Positions 1-7,670 of a stretch of 64,000 nt of DNA are shown piece by piece. How positions within the stretch are numbered: position 1 is the first letter of the stretch; each line of letters opens with the position of its first letter. The DNA is from Rudanella lutea DSM 19387 (lineage in GTDB: Bacteria; Bacteroidota; Bacteroidia; Cytophagales; Spirosomataceae): assembly GCF_000383955.1 (NCBI RefSeq), contig NZ_KB913013.1, forward strand, positions 2,524,694-2,588,693. The letters run 5' to 3'. The position numbers and the translations under genes are program-made. The notes beneath the pieces are model-generated. The model had not been told where the DNA came from. It searched no databases and was given only the letters and a program-made list of their open reading frames with translations.

Positions 1-1
1 C

Positions 2-151
2 CTCAACGTCGATACGCTTAACGGGGTGCTGGTGGCAGCTTCGCCCTGGCTATTTGGCTTCGCGAAACGCAAATACTGGCCGCATCTGGCCTTTGGTTTG
101 CTCGAAGTGGGAGCTGGCTTGCTGACCCGGCGCAAACCCGCCGATGTCTGA
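2..151 (+). CDS. SPW repeat membrane protein (C-terminal fragment)
   Basis: The reading frame enters from the left edge and ends at TGA 149-151, giving 49 residues. It contains the segment ASPWLFGFA followed by a short hydrophobic stretch and a basic end (LLTRRKP). The Ser-Pro-Trp motif inside a membrane segment is the signature of the SPW repeat family, small integral membrane proteins of unknown role. The start and at least one earlier repeat lie outside the window. Family assignment rests on this one motif, so it is moderate; that the frame is coding is supported by the clean hydrophobic pattern. Confidence 0.6.
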   Translation, partial: LNVDTLNGVLVAASPWLFGFAKRKYWPHLAFGLLEVGAGLLTRRKPADV

Positions 152-456
152 TAAACGCAGCTCTGTTACAACACAAACATGAGTCATCCCGAATTTTCAA
201 CATCTTGATGGTTCAGGCCCAAGTTCCCCTTGCATGCCCCGTTAGGGGCTTAATGTTTGTAGCTAACGGGGAAAATGATCCAAATAGCCGAGCCCCGAAG
301 GGGCGTAACTTGATTCGAGTTACGCCCCTTCGGGGCTCTGGTTCTCTTGAGAGACGTCTTTTCTAGCAACATTGGGCCCCTAACGGGGCGTTGGGTTGGG
401 TCGAGGCCTAGACTACCCTAAAATTCGGGATGACTCATGTTTCTTATAGCGGCCTC
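152..456. other. Intergenic spacer filled by a nested palindromic element
   Basis: No gene is visible in these 305 bases. Most of the spacer is taken up by a symmetric element described separately (177-440), in which inverted arms enclose further hairpins. The right outer arm ends 17 bases before the stop codon of the minus-strand glycosyltransferase, so the element may also act as the transcription end for both convergent genes. Confidence 0.7.
177..440. repeat. MITE-like nested inverted-repeat element
   Basis: Outer arms 177-197 and 420-440 are perfect 21-base inverted copies (acatgagtcatcccgaattt and one more t). Inside them, 290-310 and 318-338 form a second perfect 21-bp stem with a 7-base loop. 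Two further small palindromes, gccccgttaggggc at 236-249 and gcccctaacggggc at 376-389, are also inverted copies of each other, so the whole unit is symmetric on three levels. There is no coding capacity and no obvious target duplication next to the outer arms. It resembles a non-autonomous mobile or REP/BIME-type intergenic element; mobility is inference. Confidence 0.75.
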
Positions 457-1731
457 CTACCCCACCAGCAGCTGGGTTTTCATGATGCGCTGCATCTGCT
501 GCCAGGTATTCTCCCACGACTGCTCGCGTAGAAACTGCTCCAGCTGGGGGCCATCGCTATCGTCGGACCGGTGGAGCAGAGACGCCAGGCGGGTGCTCAG
601 TTCCTCGGCCGACCCGGCAATGCAAACGCGCTCCCAGCCACCGTAACTCCGCACCACATCGCGCACCGGGGTCGACAGAACCGGCAACCCGGCCGCCAGG
701 TATTCGGGCGTTTTGGTGGGGCTGATGTATTTGGTGGCGGCATTGATGGCAAAGGGCATAAGCGCGGCCTGCCAGTTGCTGAAATAAGCGGGCAGATCAT
801 CGTAGGCCTTCATACCCAGAAAATGCAGGTTCGGGTGCCTGGGTAACTGGTCGGGGTGAATCTTGGCCACCGGTCCCAGAAACACAAACTGCCAGTCGGG
901 CCGGTGCTGCACCAGCTGGTCAATCAGGGCCAGATCGAGCCGTTCGTCGATAACCCCGCTGTATCCAATTCGGGGGCCTACGATGCCCTGCTGATCGGCC
1001 GGGTTGGGCAAGCCTGCCCGCGCCTGTACAAAGTGGTCGTAATCAATACAGCTCGGAAATGGGTACGCCCGCGTGTGGTGCTTCTGTTTGGCTTCGTACA
1101 GGCTGTAGCCGCCCGTAAACACCAGATTAGCCCGGTGCATGAGTCGCTGCTCCTGCTCAATAAGCAAGGGCGGTGCGCCCATAAACGCCGACAGTTCGTC
1201 CATACAATCGTACACGGTCAGGCGCGGATGCAGGTGATCGCTGAAGAGCATGGCCATGGGCGTGTAATACCAGACCGCGTAGTTCTGAATCCGGTGATCG
1301 GCCCGCAACTGATCCACCATCGCCCGCTGTAGTCGGATGGCCTCGTCGGGGGTAGTACCGTGGGGCAAATGGGGCTCTACCACGTATAGCTGATGCCCCG
1401 CCAACCGCACCCGCAAGCCGGGCGTATCGCTCCAGACGGGCTCCTCCACATACCACACCCGCCAACGCCGGGCGGCACGTGTCAGCAAATGCTGAGGCCG
1501 CTGATACACAAAATTCCAGCGCAGGTGCGAAAAGCAAAGCAGATCGTCAATATCGTCGGGAGTCGCCGAAGTGGCCGCGCGGGCACCCGGCGTAGTTAAG
1601 TCGGGGCTGATTCGTAGCCCCTTCGGGATGGTATTGGGTGCGGTGGTGGCAGAAGAGAGTATGTCGTTGCTGCTGTTCATGTTGAAACCGTTGAGTGCGC
1701 GCCGGGCGCGGCCATGGATACTACTGTACAT
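457..1731 (-). CDS. Glycosyltransferase, GT4-like
   Basis: A 424-residue protein. After an unconserved Ser/Thr-rich leader the fold begins with DDLLCFSHLRWNFVYQRPQ near residue 62; this opening is typical of bacterial family 1/4 glycosyltransferases often found beside UDP-galactopyranose mutase or polysaccharide genes. The C-terminal half carries the GT-B donor-binding region, seen as VFLGPVAKI, then SPTKTPEYLAAGLPVLSTP with the Glu that usually contacts the nucleotide sugar. It probably transfers a sugar at the inner membrane face; donor and acceptor are unknown. A second ATG at 1680 (MNSSND) would drop a basic leader and is an equally possible start. The gene follows the two signalling genes on the same strand with an 82-base gap. 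Confidence 0.8.
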   Translation of the reverse strand: MYSSIHGRARRALNGFNMNSSNDILSSATTAPNTIPKGLRISPDLTTPGARAATSATPDDIDDLLCFSHLRWNFVYQRPQHLLTRAARRWRVWYVEEPVWSDTPGLRVRLAGHQLYVVEPHLPHGTTPDEAIRLQRAMVDQLRADHRIQNYAVWYYTPMAMLFSDHLHPRLTVYDCMDELSAFMGAPPLLIEQEQRLMHRANLVFTGGYSLYEAKQKHHTRAYPFPSCIDYDHFVQARAGLPNPADQQGIVGPRIGYSGVIDERLDLALIDQLVQHRPDWQFVFLGPVAKIHPDQLPRHPNLHFLGMKAYDDLPAYFSNWQAALMPFAINAATKYISPTKTPEYLAAGLPVLSTPVRDVVRSYGGWERVCIAGSAEELSTRLASLLHRSDDSDGPQLEQFLREQSWENTWQQMQRIMKTQLLVG

Positions 1732-1813
1732 GACAACGGGCGAGCATCAAGGAGTAGTCATAAGTCGAAGACGCTGAATGAGGTAACGGTCCGCCAGACA
1801 GGCGGCCTACCCG

Positions 1814-2680
1814 CTACACCTCTTCGGGTGGTAGCTGCACTACCGTGAGCCAGTACGTACACAACTGCCGAACAAGCCGCGTAAACGAGGCCGGGTCGTC
1901 GGGAACCACCACCACCGAGTTGGCATCGAGTTGATAGGCCTGCATGGTATCCTGCTCCGACCCTGCCAGCCACACCACCGGAATGGCCCGCAGCTGCGGA
2001 TGGGTTTTAAGCGTTCGTAACGTAAGCACTCGGTCGGGGCGATTCAGCCGGGCGTCGATCAGAATGAGCGAAGGCCAGGTAGCCGTGGGTTTAAGCAACA
2101 GCGCATTGGCCAGCCCCGCCCCCTGCTCAAGAGCCTGTAGGGTACAGGCTATGTCTGCCGTTTCGATGCACTCGCGGGTCAGCAACAGGGCGTCGCCAGT
2201 CATCAGAGCCAGCAACCGGGGCAGCGGGGGTCGGTAAGGCGTAGCCCGCCCGGCGGGTTCGGGCATTACCGAAGGGGCCTCGGGCAAGGCCGGGCCGGGC
2301 CGACACAGCGTTTGCTGCACATCGCGCCAGCGTCGGCGGCTCACAGGCAATTGGGTACCGTCTTTCATGCGCACCGCGCCCGCCATCTTGGGGCCCGGTG
2401 GCGACTGTACTTCGTCAACAAAAACCGGGTTGATCAAGGCTGTTTTATGAATCCGCACAAAGCCCGGCAATCGCTCCTCAAAATAAGTCAGCGGCTTAGC
2501 CAGCAAGCGTCGCTCGCCGTTCCGAAACTGCAACCACGTATAGTTGTTGGCCCCGGAAAAGTAAGCGAGCAGCGACGGGTGTTCGAGAAGATCATGGATG
2601 AATTGCACGTACGAAAGAAGAGTTGAAGAAGGTGGACAAACGAGTTCAGGAATGATTGGGGCTCGATACGGCGGGCACAA
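1814..2680 (-). CDS. LytTR DNA-binding protein with C-terminal degenerate receiver domain
   Basis: Residues about 35-125 match a LytTR DNA-binding domain (LAYFSGANNYTWLQF, then FVRIHKTALINPVFVDEV and LPVSRRR). Residues about 155-285 look like a response-regulator receiver: the hydrophobic strand LILIDARL holds the candidate phospho-acceptor Asp209, but the acidic pair near the start of the domain is missing and the usual Lys after the last strand is replaced (VVVPDD). The order LytTR first, receiver second, is the reverse of the usual LytR/AlgR layout. The listed start is a TTG that overlaps the upstream receiver gene by 35 bases; there is no ATG, and GTG at 2605, just before the LytTR domain, is a good alternative. 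It is probably a transcription regulator working with its neighbour. Confidence 0.75.
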   Translation of the reverse strand: MCPPYRAPIIPELVCPPSSTLLSYVQFIHDLLEHPSLLAYFSGANNYTWLQFRNGERRLLAKPLTYFEERLPGFVRIHKTALINPVFVDEVQSPPGPKMAGAVRMKDGTQLPVSRRRWRDVQQTLCRPGPALPEAPSVMPEPAGRATPYRPPLPRLLALMTGDALLLTRECIETADIACTLQALEQGAGLANALLLKPTATWPSLILIDARLNRPDRVLTLRTLKTHPQLRAIPVVWLAGSEQDTMQAYQLDANSVVVVPDDPASFTRLVRQLCTYWLTVVQLPPEEV

Positions 2681-3134
2681 GCTGCCAGTTGGTATCGACC
2701 CAGTAGTGGCAGGTCAGCCCCAGCAGCTGCTGCATGGCCTCTATCCCGATCGGTTTGGGTAGGCAGGAATTGGCACCGGCTTCGTAACAGGCCCGGATTT
2801 CTTCGGCCGACGACGAACTCGTGACAATCACTACCGGTATGTTTTTGAGCGCCGGATCGTCTTTGAGTTGCGCCAGGGTCTGTTTCCCGTCCAGATAGGG
2901 CATATGCAGGTCGAGCAGAATCAAGGCCGGCAAAGAAGCCTCGGCCTCTGGCGATCGGGCCGGAATCTGACGTAAATGGGTCAGCAACGCATCTCCGCCC
3001 GGAAAAAGCGCCACTCTGTACTGCGTCAGAAACCGATCGAAAATCTGTTGGACCAGAAACCGGTAGTCGGCCGTATCATCCACGATATACACCCTGGGCG
3101 ATGGTTGGGTCGAAACATCAGCCTTTTTGTTCAT
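2646..3134 (-). CDS. Single-domain response regulator
   Basis: From ATG 3134 (MNKKADVSTQ) the protein has 162 residues and is essentially one receiver domain. The acidic pair is Asp19-Asp20 (VYIVDD), the phospho-acceptor is Asp75 (LILLDLHMP), the switch Thr is Thr105 (VIVTSS) and the conserved Lys is Lys127 (LPKPIG), so phosphorylation chemistry is intact. There is no output domain, as in CheY/Rcp1-type proteins. Longer starts exist at ATG 3164 and TTG 3206 but add only an unconserved basic leader. It overlaps the following LytTR-receiver gene, so the two are very probably translated together; no histidine kinase is nearby. Confidence 0.85.
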   Translation of the reverse strand: MNKKADVSTQPSPRVYIVDDTADYRFLVQQIFDRFLTQYRVALFPGGDALLTHLRQIPARSPEAEASLPALILLDLHMPYLDGKQTLAQLKDDPALKNIPVVIVTSSSSAEEIRACYEAGANSCLPKPIGIEAMQQLLGLTCHYWVDTNWQLVPAVSSPNHS

Positions 3135-3314
3135 ACTATCTGATCTGTTCAAGCCCCTGCCCATTATCGGGAATCGAACAGGGGGCGGATCGCTCGTACA
3201 TAGCAACCCATACCGAATATTCTACAATTACACTATACTAAAAACGGTACTTCAACAGAACTCAAATGTTTGACCCGCGCGATAGGGTAGCAAGGCAACG
3301 GTCCCTAAACACAA

Positions 3315-3350
3315 AACCGGCCGACGGGTTTTGCATCCCGTCGGCCGGTT
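3315..3350 (-). terminator. Terminator after lptD
   Basis: aaccggccgacggg (3315-3328) and cccgtcggccggtt (3337-3350) form a perfect 14-bp stem with an 8-base loop. On the minus strand it lies just past the lptD stop and is followed by a T-rich run (tttgtgttt), fitting intrinsic termination. Confidence 0.8.
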
Positions 3351-3372
3351 GGTTGTGGTGTACAGCGCTGGT

Positions 3373-6300
3373 TTAGAAGCCGCCCCGATCGTAGAAACTC
3401 CGCCGACGGCTCAGCTTAAGCTCCTGCAAAATGGCCGACCGCACCCGCAGGTCGAACGAGTAGTTGCCGCTGCGGAGGGCGCTGCCCGAAAACGGCGTCC
3501 AGTTGAACGCCATATCCCAGCAATGCAGGTCGCGGTTGATACCCACCGTAGTCAGCGAGGGCCGCTTGGCCTTGATATCGAAGCCCGACTGCACGGTAAA
3601 CTTCCACTTGGGCGTCAGGCTGAAATCCCCATTGAGCGTAACGGCCTGAATGATGTTCGACTGCGACGGGTCAATTTGGGTATAGCCGAACGAATAGCTC
3701 ACGTTAAGCGACCAGGGAATATTGAAATCAACGTACAGGTCGGGGTTGGCGTTGATGGCCCGCATGGTCACATCGTTGGTGCCGGGTACGGGTTTCTTGG
3801 GCTTATCGGCCCCTTTGGGCACAATACGACCGCTCACGTACACCTGCGCACTCGTGAGCCGCGCGAGCCCCTGCCCCTGCCGAATGGCGTACACCGGAAT
3901 CCGCTCGAACTGCCGGGCGCCGGTGGTCGTTTTGTTGATTTCACGGTAGGCGTAGGGGTCAAAATTGGCCGCAAAGTTGAAGCTGATATTCTTGAAAATC
4001 TGCGTATTGGCGCTCAACGATATATTCGACAGGTTGAACACCGGCGCGTTGAGGTCGTAGCTACCGTTGAGGCTGATATTATCGAAAATTGACACCTTCT
4101 TAAACTCCTGCCCCGCCGAGTCGTTGCGCGCCCTGACCTTCATTTCGAGCTGATTGACAATCCCGAAGGAGACAATCGCATTGGCTTTGCCGGTGCCGCC
4201 GGACGATGCCCCCCCGATGCCCCGGTAGCGCGACACGTACCGCCGATACTCAGGCAATCCCGGAATGGGCAGGTACTGCGTAAACCCAAACGACGGGTTG
4301 GAGAAGTTAGGCACGTACGCCAGCGATACCGAAGGCGCTATGGTATGCCGGATGGCCTGTAGCCGTTTGCCTTTGAAAAACACCGTTCCGTAAGCGCGGG
4401 TGTTCATGCTCACGCTTGTGGCAAAGTTGTACACGGTAGACAGGCCAGCGAGCGTATCAATCCGCACTGAGTCGCCCCCCAGGTAGGTGTAATTGAGCTT
4501 TTTCCGATAAATATCTCCGTTGAACGAGAAACCGGGCGTCAGGTTAATGTATTTGGCAAGCTTGATGTTGGGCAACGAAATCGGGATGCTGTACCGGCCC
4601 GTAACGAGGGCGTTGCGCAACAGGGCGGGCATATTGGCCAGATTGAAAGCTACCAGGTTGGGATCGGAAATGAGCGCACCGTTTTGCCGGATCAGACCCA
4701 GCCGGATACTATCGGCGCGGGCAAGGCTATCGCGAACAATATCGCCCCGTGGCCGAAGCCGTGCCCCCGTACCCACAATCCGAAAGCCCAAACCCGACGT
4801 ATCAATCCGGTTAGTATTGACCGAGTTGGTGACCGTAGCGGCCCCGTTGAAATCAAAACCTACCCGAAACGATTCGTACCACTTGCCCGAGCCACCTTTG
4901 AGAGCAAACGGTGCAATCTGGTTCAGACCAAACGAAACATCGGTGGCTACGTCGGTTTTACCGTTTTGCCGAATGCCGGTGCGCGGGTCGGTTTGCCCGA
5001 ACTGCTGATTGACCCGGAAACTGGAGCTGGTTCGGATATACTGGCCCACCTGACGGCTGTACTGCACCGACGACCCCGCCACGTTGGACACGTACCGTTG
5101 TGCATCGGCGGTATTGAACTGGTTAAAGCTGTTGCTGCTGATGTTGACGTTGGCCGAAAACGTACTCCGCTTGCCCAAGTTCTGGGGCGTGTGCGACCAG
5201 GTGACGGCAAAATCGTTACGGGGCGACTGCGTCTTATCGACCCGGTCGCCGGAGCGGTTACGGGCAAAGCGCAGGTCGAAGCCCCCACTGTAGCGGTAGC
5301 GTTTGTTGTAGGCTCCGGTGGTGCCCACCCCCCAACTACCCCGCGAGTAAATCTGGCCTTTAAACTGAAGGCCAATATTCTCGTTCACGGCCCAGTAGTA
5401 GCCCCCATCGCGCAGGTAGTAACCGCGCCCGTTGGGTTCCTCGCCATACTGCGGAATAAGCACCCCCGACACACCAATATCTTTCTTCTTGGGGAACGGG
5501 AAGAACCCAAACGGCAAGCCAATCGGCAATGGTATCTGATTGATAACCAAGTTAAACGGCCCGGCAATTACCTGTTTATTGTGCACCACCTTCAGCTTGC
5601 TGGCGTTAATATGGAAGTGGGGCGTAGCCAGGTTACAGGTGGTGTAAATAGCCCCCCGGATGTACATGTTATTCTCGGCATCCTTCTTCACGCTATTCCC
5701 CCGGATATTGCCCTCGCCCTGCTGCGTCACTACGCCCTGAATCTTGCCTTTCTTCGACCGGAAATTGTACCGGATCTCCTTGGCATCGTACTGATCGCCC
5801 CCGTCTTTAAATACGGGTTGCCCAATGAGCTTGCGGGCCGTGGAGTCGTAGCGACCCCGCGCAAACACCTCGTTGGTGGTGTAATTGAGCCGGATATAGT
5901 CGGCCTTGAGCGAAATGTCGCCGTACTCCACGTTAGCATCACCAAACAGTTCGACCACCTGCCCATCGGCCGCGTAAATCGTCGAATCTTTTGAGGAGTA
6001 TTTCACTGTGGTTCTAAACGCCTGATCGGCCGCGAGCGAATCCTGCAAGGTGGAGTCCCGAACGGCGGCCAACCCGGTGGTGTCGCCGGGGGCTCCGGTG
6101 CGGGTACGCAGGTTGAGCGAACGCCGGCTCCGCACGGCCGTGCCCGACGTGGGCGTAGCCGAAGCGGGTGGTGTCGCCGGTAACGAATTTATCCCCGCTG
6201 GCGTGGGCCGATCCGGCACGGTTTGTGTTGGAACAGTAGCCGGAGGCAATCCACCTTTTGGCGGTAATACCGGAACCTGCTGAGCCACAGCCACCAAACT

Positions 6301-6429
6301 ACCTAAGCAAAGCCATAGGATAGTAAGGTACGGCACCAGCTTCGGCAAGCGGCTGAATGGTAAAATAAAGTATGCTTTTTTTAGTTCTACCAATGGAAGT
6401 AATCTGTCAAACGCGGGGAATAAGCCCAT
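3373..6429 (-). CDS. lptD: LPS-assembly outer-membrane protein LptD
   Basis: A 1018-residue protein that should insert lipopolysaccharide into the outer leaflet of the outer membrane. An N-terminal signal segment (LVPYLTILWLCLGSLVAVAQQ) is followed by a low-complexity Pro/Thr linker, then an OstA/LptA-like beta-jellyroll at about residues 145-260 (STIYAADGQVVELFGDANVE), then a long beta-barrel rich in alternating aromatic residues. The stretch PLPIGLPFGFFPFPKKKD is typical of Bacteroidota LptD. Length fits the phylum, where LptD is longer than in Escherichia coli. ATG 6429 is the only good start. A perfect -7 box on the minus strand (TACCTTTG, 6441-6434) ends four bases before the ATG, so the transcript may be leaderless. 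It is divergent from the amidase. Confidence 0.9.
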   Translation of the reverse strand: MGLFPAFDRLLPLVELKKAYFILPFSRLPKLVPYLTILWLCLGSLVAVAQQVPVLPPKGGLPPATVPTQTVPDRPTPAGINSLPATPPASATPTSGTAVRSRRSLNLRTRTGAPGDTTGLAAVRDSTLQDSLAADQAFRTTVKYSSKDSTIYAADGQVVELFGDANVEYGDISLKADYIRLNYTTNEVFARGRYDSTARKLIGQPVFKDGGDQYDAKEIRYNFRSKKGKIQGVVTQQGEGNIRGNSVKKDAENNMYIRGAIYTTCNLATPHFHINASKLKVVHNKQVIAGPFNLVINQIPLPIGLPFGFFPFPKKKDIGVSGVLIPQYGEEPNGRGYYLRDGGYYWAVNENIGLQFKGQIYSRGSWGVGTTGAYNKRYRYSGGFDLRFARNRSGDRVDKTQSPRNDFAVTWSHTPQNLGKRSTFSANVNISSNSFNQFNTADAQRYVSNVAGSSVQYSRQVGQYIRTSSSFRVNQQFGQTDPRTGIRQNGKTDVATDVSFGLNQIAPFALKGGSGKWYESFRVGFDFNGAATVTNSVNTNRIDTSGLGFRIVGTGARLRPRGDIVRDSLARADSIRLGLIRQNGALISDPNLVAFNLANMPALLRNALVTGRYSIPISLPNIKLAKYINLTPGFSFNGDIYRKKLNYTYLGGDSVRIDTLAGLSTVYNFATSVSMNTRAYGTVFFKGKRLQAIRHTIAPSVSLAYVPNFSNPSFGFTQYLPIPGLPEYRRYVSRYRGIGGASSGGTGKANAIVSFGIVNQLEMKVRARNDSAGQEFKKVSIFDNISLNGSYDLNAPVFNLSNISLSANTQIFKNISFNFAANFDPYAYREINKTTTGARQFERIPVYAIRQGQGLARLTSAQVYVSGRIVPKGADKPKKPVPGTNDVTMRAINANPDLYVDFNIPWSLNVSYSFGYTQIDPSQSNIIQAVTLNGDFSLTPKWKFTVQSGFDIKAKRPSLTTVGINRDLHCWDMAFNWTPFSGSALRSGNYSFDLRVRSAILQELKLSRRRSFYDRGGF

Positions 6430-6433
6430 TGCA

Positions 6434-6441
6434 CAAAGGTA
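6434..6441 (-). promoter_or_regulatory. Bacteroidota -7 box for lptD
   Basis: The minus strand reads TACCTTTG, a full match to TAnnTTTG, four bases before the lptD ATG. The box overlaps the ribosome-binding bases and the A of the amidase start codon on the other strand. No clear -33 element is seen. Without mapped transcript starts this remains a prediction. Confidence 0.5.
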
Positions 6442-7325
6442 TGACGAACGTGAGTCCCATCATTGCGTTGAAACGGAACAGTCTGTTAAAAATTATTAAG
6501 GATACGGTGAAAGCTTCGGTTATCGTTTGGCCCCTGCTGGCCATGACGGCCCTGCCCAAACCCGCCCTGCTTCCGCAGGATACCATTCCGGCCTCTACCG
6601 CCGATGCCGGCCGCGGCAATCAGCTACGTACCGTGGTGATCGACCCCGGTCATGGCGGCAAAGACCCCGGTTGTATGACCTCGCGCAACCGTGAATCGCG
6701 GATTGTGCTCAAAATTGCGCTGCAACTGGCCAAAAAGATCAAGACCGACATGCCCGAAGTACGGGTAATTCTGACTCGGGCCAGCGACCATTTCGTAGAC
6801 CTGGCCGAGCGGGCCGCCATTGCCAACCGCAACCGGGCCGACCTGTTTATCTCGATTCACGTAAACGCTCACCCCAAATCGAAGACCCTCCACGGTACCG
6901 AGACTTACACGTTAGGGTTGCATAAAACCGAAGGTAACCTGGAGGTAGCCCGCCGGGAAAACGCCGTTATCCTGAAGGAAGAAAACTACGAGCAAAAGTA
7001 CAAAGGTTTCAACCCCAACTCGCCTTTGGCCCACATTATGCTGGCCAACTACCAGCACGCATTTATGGCCAGCAGTATCAACTTTGCCGAGAAGGTAGAA
7101 CGCAGCTTTAAGCACAACGCCGAACGCCGGAGCCACGGTGTAAAGCAGGCAGGCTTTGTGGTCCTTTGGCGCACCACCATGCCCAGCGTACTGGTCGAGA
7201 CAGGGTATCTGACCAACCCCGACGAAGAACGGTACCTGGCCTCGGCCGAAGGGCAGGACGCCATATCGACCTCGCTTTTCAAGGCCTTCGCTTCGTACAA
7301 ATCGGAAATTGAGATGGCGAATTAA
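6441..7325 (+). CDS. N-acetylmuramoyl-L-alanine amidase (Amidase_3)
   Basis: A 294-residue zinc amidase that cleaves the bond between MurNAc and the stem peptide of peptidoglycan. The start at ATG 6441 is chosen because aaaggt directly precedes it and the upstream in-frame ATG 6372 lies inside lptD on the other strand. Residues about 13-40 form a signal/anchor segment. The catalytic domain begins VVIDPGHGGKDPG; predicted zinc ligands are His71, Glu85 and His140 (SIHVNA), with catalytic Glu253 (LVETGYL). An insertion around residues 160-200 with alternating charges is usual in Bacteroidota members. Its placement next to lptD is an envelope-biogenesis context. Confidence 0.9.
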   Translation: MTNVSPIIALKRNSLLKIIKDTVKASVIVWPLLAMTALPKPALLPQDTIPASTADAGRGNQLRTVVIDPGHGGKDPGCMTSRNRESRIVLKIALQLAKKIKTDMPEVRVILTRASDHFVDLAERAAIANRNRADLFISIHVNAHPKSKTLHGTETYTLGLHKTEGNLEVARRENAVILKEENYEQKYKGFNPNSPLAHIMLANYQHAFMASSINFAEKVERSFKHNAERRSHGVKQAGFVVLWRTTMPSVLVETGYLTNPDEERYLASAEGQDAISTSLFKAFASYKSEIEMAN

Positions 7326-7365
7326 TGGTGCGTGAAGAACAATGAGCTGGTTTGTACACACGGTG

Positions 7366-7568
7366 TACGCCCACTCATCATGGGTGTAGGACACGTTTGT
7401 GCCGACCAACCATCCGTTGCCCATTTACCACCCCCCGGCCCCCTCCTGAAAAACAGGAGGGGGAGCCAATGAAGGCCCCTTTTCTGCTCCCCCTCCTTAG
7501 TTCAAGGAGGGGGCCGGGGGGTGGTTGAAAGAACCGTTGGCAAACTTGCCTTACGCCCACTCATCATG
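7366..7568. repeat. Palindromic GC-rich element bracketed by 17-bp direct repeats
   Basis: The direct repeats tacgcccactcatcatg stand at 7366-7382 and 7552-7568. Between them, accaccccccggccccctcc from 7427 and its inverted copy ending at 7525 form the outer stem, and ccccctcctg/caggaggggg forms a small hairpin inside the left arm. The layout of long inverted arms with secondary hairpins parallels the 177-440 element, although the sequence differs. The flanking direct repeats could be target duplications or part of the element. Confidence 0.7.
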
Positions 7569-7570
7569 TA

Positions 7571-7605
7571 TTGGCGGGTACAGTTCTCTATCTTTTGTAC
7601 TTTTG
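7571..7605 (+). promoter_or_regulatory. Bacteroidota-type promoter of the MCE gene
   Basis: TACTTTTG at 7598-7605 matches the -7 consensus TAnnTTTG; TTG at 7571-7573 is a candidate -33 element, with rather long spacing. A transcript from here would have a leader of about 60 bases before ATG 7671. The promoter starts three bases after the right direct repeat of the palindromic element. Confidence 0.5.
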
Positions 7606-7670
7606 CGGGACAAAACCCGGTTTACGTGGGTTATATACGAAAGCAAATTTGACTCCTCGGTCAGCCATCC

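Larger units (their letters stand above)
7326..7670. other. Intergenic region with repeat element and mlaD promoter
   Basis: These 345 bases hold no gene. They contain a palindromic GC-rich element (7427-7526) bracketed by 17-base direct repeats (7366-7382 and 7552-7568), then the promoter and leader of the MCE gene. Both are described separately. Confidence 0.7.

Noticed and set aside
4684-5994. 436-residue open frame antisense to lptD
   Set aside because: Lies fully within lptD, with no signal, domain or start context; a shadow.
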